Shown here piece by piece: positions 1 to 5,111 of a stretch of DNA of 22,217 nucleotides. The position numbers were made by a program, and so were the translations under genes. The notes under the pieces are model-generated. The model worked only from the letters and a program-made list of their open reading frames with translations, had not been told where the DNA came from and made no database searches. Within the stretch, counting starts at the first letter, position 1, and every line of letters starts with the position of its first letter. This stretch comes from Verrucomicrobiota bacterium (GTDB taxonomy: Bacteria > Verrucomicrobiota > Verrucomicrobiia > Opitutales > Opitutaceae), in contig JAEYYL010000400.1 in NCBI GenBank assembly GCA_023430825.1, forward strand, positions 1 through 22,217, in the 5' to 3' direction.

Positions 1-2035
1 TAACTACGGGGGAGGAGGTGGCGGCGCCAGAACTTCAAATGGTGGGGCTGGCGGTGCCATGGGCGGCAAAGGGGCGGTGCGAATTATCTGGGGTCCTAAT
101 CGTGTGTTTCCTAGCACGAATACCGAGGATATTTACGATCCTCCTTCAGTTACAAGCAGTTGCTCCGTGGTCGCAGGAAGCGACACCTTTTTTACCTATC
201 AGATTGAGACGAATAATCCCACAACGTCGTATGCGGCGTCGGGATTGCCGGCGGGACTGGCGCTCAACGCGTCGACTGGTGTGATCAGCGGTATGGTGAA
301 CGTGCTCGGGAGCTACGAGGTGATGTTGACAGCGACAAACTCCGCTGGGACTGGCCCGGCAGTGACGCTGGTGATCACGGTCCGTCCGCCGTCGACGGCG
401 AAGGTTACGACGGGCGGAGTGTACAGTCTGGCGTCGCTGGACAATGGCACCGTGACATCGTGGGGCAGCAACTACTGGGGCCATCTTGGTGATGGGACGA
501 CCACCGACCGACAGGCGCCGGTGGCGGTGAGCGGGCCGACTGGAGTGATCGCCGTCGCGGGAGGCCTGAGTCATAGCTTGGCGTTGACCAGTGAGGGGCG
601 GCTTTGGTCGTGGGGGCGTAATCTACACGGTGAACTGGCCAACGGTTCGACCATTTCGACGATCACGCCGGCCCTGACGTCGGTAACGGGTGCGGTAGCG
701 GTTGCCGCCTGCGACTACCATACGCTCGTGGTAAAGAGCGACGGGACGGTCTGGGGCTGGGGCAACAATGCGGCGGGCGCCCTCGGCAATGGCTCGACGG
801 CAGCCACCAACACGCAAGCTGTGCAGATGAGCGGGATCACGGGGGCGGTGGCCGTGGCGACAAGTTGGTGGCACACCGTGGTCCTTAAGGGCGATGGGAC
901 GGTCTGGACCTGCGGCAAGAACACATATGGAGCGTTGGGCGACGGAACCACCACGGACCGGCTGACGCCGGTGCAAGTCAGCGGGTTGACGGGGGTCGTG
1001 GCGGTTACGGCAGGTTACTCCCACACGGTGGCGCTGAAGAGCAACGGAACGGTATGGGCATGGGGGCAGAACAGCTACGGCGAACTCGGGGACGGAACCA
1101 CCACGAATCGCTCGACGCCGGTGCAGGTGAGCGGGCTGACAGGTGTGGTGGCGGTGGCCAGCAGCGCCACTCATACGGTAGCCTTGAAGAGCGATGGAAG
1201 GGTGTGGGCATGGGGGCAAAACAGCTACGGCCAACTCGGGGACGGAACCACCACGAATCGCTCGACCCCGGTGCAGGTGAGCGGGCTGGCGAACATTGTC
1301 AGTATCGCCGCAGGCTATCACAATCTGGCCGTTTGCGTCGACGGAGCGATCCGAGGCTGGGGACGCAACGACTACGGCCAAGTTGGGGACGGCACGACTA
1401 CTCACCGCTATACTCCAGTGGAAATCACGCTGCCGCCGCCTCCGACTTTCACCAAGCTCGGTGGCGACAATCAAGTGATGCCAGCCGGGGCACTGAACGC
1501 GCAACCGTTCGATCTAGCTGTCTGGAATACTGAGGGCACGGCACCACTGGTGGACACGCCAGTGGCCTTCACAGTGCAGAGCGGCGGTGGACAGTTAGCG
1601 GAGACTAATGTTGGCAACCCTGTGTTGTCGTCGACCATTACATTGACAACAGACGAGGATGGCACGGTGCAGGCCTACTACAAGCAGCCTGTGGTACTAG
1701 GCGTCACAAGCGTGATCCGGGCGATGGCGGGCACGGGAGAGGTGGAATTTCTGACCCAGACAAGCGTGCCGCTCGATGCGGACGAGGATGGGCTACTGGA
1801 CAGCTGGGAGATGGAACACTTCGGAGTCCTGCTCCATGGGGCCGACGATGATCCTGATTTTGACGGCCTGACCAATGCAGAGGAGCTGGCCCAGGGGAAA
1901 GACCCGCTCGTGGTAGACTCGCCGGGTGGGACAATGCCGTCGGGAGGATATAGTCTCGTGATCAAGCTCCCGAACGGTACGTTCCGTGCCATCAATACAA
2001 GCACGTGGGAAATCAGCCCCGTGCCCGGTCCCTGA
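1..2035 (+). CDS. RCC1-repeat beta-propeller surface protein, 5'-partial
   Basis: The reading frame is open to the left edge (codons start at base 2), so this is the C-terminal ~677 residues of a longer protein; the ATG at 59 is internal. In order: a glycine-rich tail ending in GAVRIIWG (about nt 2-110), a putative-Ig (He_PIG-like) domain with GLPAGLALN and STGVISG (nt ~150-400), seven RCC1 units of the W-x-WG-x-N...G-x-L-GDGTTT type (nt ~420-1430), a bacterial Ig-like domain (nt ~1440-1765), a calcium-binding thrombospondin-3-like segment with DADEDGLLDSWE and DPDFDGLTNAEE (nt ~1768-1900), and a short tail. Seven RCC1 units would close a single seven-bladed propeller. Proteins of this build are normally secreted or surface-exposed; ligand and function are unknown. 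Base composition is less GC-rich than the sugar locus, and the gene lies left of a tRNA-Glu fragment, suggesting it came with an integrated element. Domain calls are firm; role is not. Confidence 0.85.
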   Translation, partial: NYGGGGGGARTSNGGAGGAMGGKGAVRIIWGPNRVFPSTNTEDIYDPPSVTSSCSVVAGSDTFFTYQIETNNPTTSYAASGLPAGLALNASTGVISGMVNVLGSYEVMLTATNSAGTGPAVTLVITVRPPSTAKVTTGGVYSLASLDNGTVTSWGSNYWGHLGDGTTTDRQAPVAVSGPTGVIAVAGGLSHSLALTSEGRLWSWGRNLHGELANGSTISTITPALTSVTGAVAVAACDYHTLVVKSDGTVWGWGNNAAGALGNGSTAATNTQAVQMSGITGAVAVATSWWHTVVLKGDGTVWTCGKNTYGALGDGTTTDRLTPVQVSGLTGVVAVTAGYSHTVALKSNGTVWAWGQNSYGELGDGTTTNRSTPVQVSGLTGVVAVASSATHTVALKSDGRVWAWGQNSYGQLGDGTTTNRSTPVQVSGLANIVSIAAGYHNLAVCVDGAIRGWGRNDYGQVGDGTTTHRYTPVEITLPPPPTFTKLGGDNQVMPAGALNAQPFDLAVWNTEGTAPLVDTPVAFTVQSGGGQLAETNVGNPVLSSTITLTTDEDGTVQAYYKQPVVLGVTSVIRAMAGTGEVEFLTQTSVPLDADEDGLLDSWEMEHFGVLLHGADDDPDFDGLTNAEELAQGKDPLVVDSPGGTMPSGGYSLVIKLPNGTFRAINTSTWEISPVPGP
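1051..1288 (+). repeat. Near-identical tandem RCC1 blades (150-bp period)
   Basis: Bases 1051-1138 and 1201-1288 are almost identical, differing at only a few positions, with a 150-base (50-codon) offset. They encode the WAWGQNSYG-E/Q-LGDGTTTNRSTP part of the fifth and sixth blades. The other blades are clearly more diverged, so this pair looks like a recent in-frame duplication or gene conversion. Confidence 0.85.
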
Positions 2036-2057
2036 ACTTTTCCCGGGTTTCCATCCG

Positions 2058-2162
2058 ATGACACAGGCGAACTTACGCTCAACCTCCCGTTGTTGGCTGC
2101 TTACTCTCGCGGCGCTCGCCATCGTCGGCGCCATCTGGTTCTGGCACCATGGTACGACATAA
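2058..2162 (+). CDS. Possible 34-residue single-span membrane peptide
   Basis: A short frame starts at ATG 2058, 22 bases after the stop of the RCC1 gene, and ends with TAA at 2160-2162. The peptide has a polar start (MTQANLRSTSR), one hydrophobic segment of about 16 residues (WLLTLAALAIVGAIWFW) and a short HHGTT tail, so it would be a one-pass membrane peptide with a basic N-terminus inside. It is too short to assign to a family. No ribosome binding site is visible. It could be a real small protein translated with the gene before it, or the remnant of a larger membrane protein cut by rearrangement near the element boundary, or chance. Confidence 0.3.
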   Translation: MTQANLRSTSRCWLLTLAALAIVGAIWFWHHGTT

Positions 2163-2340
2163 GCGCCGCCTCCATCAGTTGCAGCCGCCGGGGAGCGCGA
2201 TTCCGGGCTGGTTCAGGTGACGTGGTTTCGACGGAGTATCTCGGACGAAGATTAGGATAAGATCGGGACAAAATCTTGTTTCTGGTTTGATTTCGTTCTC
2301 ACTAATTGTATCTTCTTCATTGTTCTAACTCACTCATAAC

Positions 2341-2374
2341 AACACAAATACTCGGTTAATGAGCTAGTTGTGTT
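2341..2374. repeat. AT-rich interrupted inverted repeat beside the tRNA fragment
   Basis: AACACAA at 2341-2347 is the exact complement of TTGTGTT at 2368-2374, and an inner CTC/GAG pair (2351-2353 / 2361-2363) extends the symmetry. It sits in a visibly AT-rich stretch (about 2240-2380) with no gene, directly before the tRNA-Glu fragment. It could be a terminator-like hairpin or a recombination-protein binding site of the element; the sequence does not decide. Confidence 0.35.
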
Positions 2375-2385
2375 ATCGACGCTCT

Positions 2386-2413
2386 CACGGTTCGAATCCC
2401 CGTGGGGACGCCA
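2386..2413 (+). other. 3' fragment of tRNA-Glu; probable attachment-site end
   Basis: From TTCGAATCC through GGGGACGCCA the sequence matches the T-loop, 3' T-stem, 3' acceptor strand, discriminator and CCA of bacterial tRNA-Glu (which typically ends TTCGAATCCCC-N2-GGGGACGCCA). The 5' T-stem strand is imperfect and nothing upstream can form the D arm, anticodon arm or 5' acceptor strand; that region is AT-rich. GCTCTCACGG just before it resembles a tRNA-Glu anticodon loop, which would imply an internal deletion, but that match is short and may be chance. A tRNA 3' end followed by its terminator, without the tRNA, is typical of the displaced end left by site-specific integration, putting the element to the left of this point. 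Confidence 0.7.
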
Positions 2414-2420
2414 ACTTACG

Positions 2421-2452
2421 AAAGCCCGCTGCTCGAATGAGTTGCGGGCTTT
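2421..2452 (+). terminator. Rho-independent-type terminator of the former tRNA-Glu unit
   Basis: AAAGCCCGC (2421-2429) pairs perfectly with GCGGGCTTT (2444-2452), giving a 9-bp stem with a 14-base loop, and lies 7 bases after the tRNA CCA end. The A/T ends of the stem supply the U-rich 3' side. It is most simply the original terminator of the tRNA-Glu transcript. Confidence 0.7.
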
Positions 2453-2831
2453 GTGCGTTTCCCGGGCCCCGTAGTGGCCGTCCCAGTGACCGGATCAAAT
2501 CGGGCTTTCTCAAGACGCGCAACGTCGCGACTAAGAACAGATCGTGGATGCGTTGGCGTCCTGCGGCCGCCTTCGGCGCGCATAAATCACGTTTTCTCGT
2601 GAACCCGCTACACACTGTGGCTCGCTCGGAGATCAACCTGTCATTGCGAGCGGGAGCGAAGCGACGAAGCAATCCATCCAGCTGGAGCGCTACGCCCTCG
2701 TTCCTCCCGCTCGCGATGGCAAGGCAGAGTGTGACGAATGCAGGTTAGCACTGCCACGACGGTGCCACACTTGCTCGCTCTCGGTGTTCTCAGGCCGGGC
2801 GGCCGTGTGTGGGGATGTCGGATGCTCGCGC
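2453..2831. other. Gene-free interval with a dispersed palindromic repeat
   Basis: No convincing coding sequence lies here. Frames that cross it encode peptides of the kind produced by tRNA complements and dispersed repeats rather than protein families. The only recognisable structure is the palindromic repeat at 2642-2718. Confidence 0.6.
2642..2718. repeat. Dispersed palindromic repeat (CATTGCGAGCGGGAG type)
   Basis: CATTGCGAGCGGGAG at 2642-2656 is complemented by CTCCCGCTCGCGATG at 2704-2718 with one mismatch. The left arm continues into GCGAAGCGACGAAGCAATCC, a motif that belongs to intergenic palindromic repeats scattered through many unrelated bacterial genomes. The arms frame a 47-base centre. 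It encodes nothing and has no transposase. Confidence 0.7.
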
Positions 2832-3791
2832 CTAGGGCGATACCGCTGCGGGCGTTGGTGGTTTGGAAACGCTGAGAGCGATGCGGAAGCCGAGCTGGGC
2901 ATTGCGGTTGAAGGGCTTCTCGCGATTGCGGTGTGCGGATTGGCAGTGCTCGCGCTCGCTGCGGTAGCTGCCGCCGCGGCTCACGCGATGAGAGCCGGAT
3001 GGGGCTCCGGTCGGATCGGTGATGTCGCCGCCGGGGTAGAGCGCATACCAGTCGAAGCACAGTTCCCAGACGTTCCCGTGCATGTCGTAAAGGCCCCAGG
3101 CGTTGGGTTCTTTCTCGGCGACGGGATGGGTTTCATAAACGGCATTGTATTTATGCCAGCCCATGGCGTCCAAGTTTCCTGGATACAGACCGGTCGTGCC
3201 CGCGCGACACGCATACTCCCACTGCGCTTCGGTGGGGAGCGTGTAAGCGTAGCCCTCGGGGAGGCGTCCGGCGGTGCGTTCGCGGTCGGTGAGGGTTCGG
3301 GCAAACGCCATGGCGTCGGTCCATGACACGTGCTCCACCGGGCGGTTTTCGCCTTTCAGATGCGCGGGATTCGTGCCCATCACGGCCTGCCATTGTCCTT
3401 GAGTGACGGGGGTGCGTCCCAGCCAGAAAGGTTGGCTGATGGTGACGCGGGTGACCGGGCGCTCGCTGTCGGGTCCGCCTGAAGCGGTGCCCATGTCGAA
3501 GGTGCCGGCTTCGATTCGGCGCATCTCGAGAGACAGATCTTCGATAAGGATGTGCGAGCCGGCGGTGAGGTGAGCCGGCTGCGGCCGGTTCGAGTTTTTC
3601 GCCGATGCAGCGGGTGACGACGCGGCGAAGGTGAGCGTGAGCGCGCAGAGAAGGAGGGCGCTGCTGAATGGTATCCCGGTCGAAGCACGCGCGCGAATGA
3701 CGCGAATGACCGCGAATTTCAGAGATGAAATCAAATCCAGTTGCTTCAGCAGCGCGCGAGTCGGCGAGGAGATTCGGTTGGGATGAGCCAT
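2832..3791 (-). CDS. Exported FGE-like (SUMF1/FGE-sulfatase domain) protein lacking the first catalytic Cys
   Basis: A 319-residue protein from ATG 3791. An unusually long n-region precedes a hydrophobic segment (about residues 42-58, FSSALLLCALTLTF) and an Ala-rich cleavage region, so export is likely; the FGE-sulfatase domain follows (about 75-310). Family motifs are IEAGTFDMG, RPVEHVSW, LPTEAQWEYACRAG, WGLYDMHGNVWEL, RVSRGGSY and LGFRIAL. True aerobic FGE oxidises the sulfatase Cys to formylglycine with two cysteines five residues apart after RGGS; here they are Ser278 and Cys283, so the pair is broken. The domain fold is sure; formylglycine generation is doubtful, and a structural or other FGE-superfamily role is as likely. 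Codons for about residues 15-31 lie in an interspersed repeat (3701-3749). The gene is divergent from the LacI gene, separated by 161 bp. The ATG at 3914 would add 41 residues without family character. Confidence 0.85.
   Translation of the reverse strand: MAHPNRISSPTRALLKQLDLISSLKFAVIRVIRARASTGIPFSSALLLCALTLTFAASSPAASAKNSNRPQPAHLTAGSHILIEDLSLEMRRIEAGTFDMGTASGGPDSERPVTRVTISQPFWLGRTPVTQGQWQAVMGTNPAHLKGENRPVEHVSWTDAMAFARTLTDRERTAGRLPEGYAYTLPTEAQWEYACRAGTTGLYPGNLDAMGWHKYNAVYETHPVAEKEPNAWGLYDMHGNVWELCFDWYALYPGGDITDPTGAPSGSHRVSRGGSYRSEREHCQSAHRNREKPFNRNAQLGFRIALSVSKPPTPAAVSP
3701..3749. repeat. Interspersed 49-bp repeat, copy 1 (inside FGE-like gene)
   Basis: These 49 bases match 11295-11343 at 42 positions without gaps; the shared core includes ATGAAATC-A/G-AATCCAG-T/C-TGCTTCAG. 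This copy lies in the 5' coding part of the FGE-like gene and supplies part of its long n-region. It starts in a GCGAATGAC-rich stretch, as does the second copy. Confidence 0.75.
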
Positions 3792-3824
3792 GGGGGTTGT
3801 GTCGGGGTGGGGTGGGTGATGCGG

Positions 3825-3839
3825 CGAACGATTCGTTCG
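3825..3839. promoter_or_regulatory. Palindrome in the FGE-like/LacI divergent promoter region
   Basis: CGAACGATTCGTTCG is a perfect 15-base palindrome around a central T, placed between the divergent FGE-like and LacI starts. It is followed at 3840-3850 by TGAATCGATCG, which shares TGAATCG with other candidate sites in the window. A LacI-family autoregulatory operator is a reasonable reading, but symmetry alone is the evidence. Confidence 0.4.
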
Positions 3840-3952
3840 TGAATCGATCGTGAGGGTGCAGCCTGCACCGGCCATCGCGGAGAGGTTCATCCAGGTGAAA
3901 TGCGACGTGCGCATTGACTTTCAGCGTGGGGAAAGTCTCACCCTCTCGGTGG

Positions 3953-4984
3953 ATGAATCGACGGGTTACGCAGCAGGATATCGCGCTTCGCCTCAAGCTG
4001 GACAAATCGACGGTCTCGCTGGCTTTACGCAACAATCCCAGCATCGCGGAGACCACGCGCGAGAAAGTGCGCTTGATGGCGGAGCAGTTGGGCTATCGGC
4101 CGGATCCGGCGCTGGCGACGCTCGCGCGGCAGCGATGGGCGGGGCACGAGACGGGGAGCGGGGCGGCGTTCGTATATCTGGTCGATAGTCGCATGGAAAA
4201 TTACAAGATGCACCGGCGATTTTTGGCGTCCGCCCGGCGGCGGGCGGAGGAGCGAGGATTTCTTCTGCATCAATTCGATCTGGCGGAGTATGCGACGATC
4301 GAGGCGGCGAGCCGTGTGCTGCATCATCGTGGGATTCGTGGTCTGTTGGTGCCGCAGTTCGCGAACGTGAATGGGCCGAGCATTCTGGATTTGCCCGCGA
4401 ACCATTTCACCGTCGTCTGCCTGGACGCGGGTTGGATCGAAGTGCCGTTTCATGTCGTCGCGCCGGATACGTTCCGGGCGACGCGCCTGGTGTGGCGCAC
4501 GGTGATCGATCGTGGTTACCGCCGCATCGGCGGAGCGATTTTGTCGCATGAGCCGCGGGCTTTCGACGATGCGGCTCGGTTCGGGGCGTCGTCGGCGTCG
4601 CAACAGGAGTGGTTGAAACCGCGCGAGCGCATTCCGCTGCTCACGAGTGACCATCACGACCGCGAGAGTTTCGTGCGCTGGCTCGACCGGCATGAGCCCG
4701 ACGTGGTGATCGGGTTCATCTCACGCGTTCACGAATGGATTGTTTCGACGGGCCGGCGGGTGCCGGAGGATGTCGCGTTCGCTGCGCTCGGGGTGGTGAC
4801 GACGGAATCACCGCTGCTTTCAGGCGTGCAACGGCAGGAGGCGAACGTGGGCGCAGCCGGGGTCGATGCGTTGATCGCGGCGATGAGCGAGAATGAATGG
4901 GGCGTGCCGGCGCTGCAGCGGAAACTCCTGATCGAACCGCGGTGGCACGAAGGGAAAACCCTGCCGATTCGCGGGGCAACCTAG
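3953..4984 (+). CDS. LacI-family transcriptional regulator
   Basis: A 343-residue regulator. The N-terminal DNA-binding domain is clear: RVTQQDIALRLKLDKSTVSL forms the helix-turn-helix, followed by ALRNNPSIAETTREKV and the hinge-helix region LMAEQLGYRPDPALATLA. The rest (about residues 65-343) is a periplasmic-binding-protein-like sugar-sensing domain, with a C-terminal SGVQRQEANVGAAGVDAL segment typical of the family. ATG 3953 is chosen because it places the HTH at the usual distance from the start and has GGTGG just upstream; the frame is also open to a TTG at 3914. It is transcribed toward the TonB receptor, 127 bp ahead of it. Such regulators usually repress the adjacent transport and hydrolase genes until a sugar binds; the ligand cannot be read from sequence. 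Confidence 0.93.
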   Translation: MNRRVTQQDIALRLKLDKSTVSLALRNNPSIAETTREKVRLMAEQLGYRPDPALATLARQRWAGHETGSGAAFVYLVDSRMENYKMHRRFLASARRRAEERGFLLHQFDLAEYATIEAASRVLHHRGIRGLLVPQFANVNGPSILDLPANHFTVVCLDAGWIEVPFHVVAPDTFRATRLVWRTVIDRGYRRIGGAILSHEPRAFDDAARFGASSASQQEWLKPRERIPLLTSDHHDRESFVRWLDRHEPDVVIGFISRVHEWIVSTGRRVPEDVAFAALGVVTTESPLLSGVQRQEANVGAAGVDALIAAMSENEWGVPALQRKLLIEPRWHEGKTLPIRGAT

Positions 4985-4993
4985 GCGGTTTTC

Positions 4994-5020
4994 CGTTTCA
5001 TCTAAACAGGATGAATCGTT
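4994..5020. promoter_or_regulatory. Candidate LacI half-sites upstream of the TonB receptor
   Basis: CGTTTCATC (4994-5002) and GATGAATCG (5010-5018) form an inverted repeat with one mismatch and a 7-base gap. CGTTTCATCT is repeated exactly at 11202-11211, inside the palindrome upstream of the MFS gene. The placement about 95 bases before the receptor start suits an operator. The spacing differs from the contiguous site at 11197, so this is a weaker candidate. Confidence 0.35.
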
Positions 5021-5111
5021 GCGCCGTTGGCGGCGCGAAGGGGGGGACATACCCATGCGGCGACGGGAGCCAGGTCCTGTTTCCACACACCCCCAACCCC
5101 TGTTCCGTATC

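Noticed and set aside
430..1430. CRISPR-like or satellite repeat in the first gene
   Set aside because: The repetition is coding, in phase at about 150 bases, and translates to RCC1 blades; no conserved repeat with unique spacers.
2368..2413. A complete tRNA gene ending at 2413
   Set aside because: Nothing upstream can form the 5' acceptor strand, D arm or anticodon arm, and the 5' T-stem strand does not pair properly.
2385..2672. A 95-codon minus-strand frame across the tRNA fragment and the palindromic repeat
   Set aside because: It ends in ASPRGFEP, the well-known false translation of a tRNA 3' end complement, and begins MLRRFAPARND, the false translation of the palindromic repeat.
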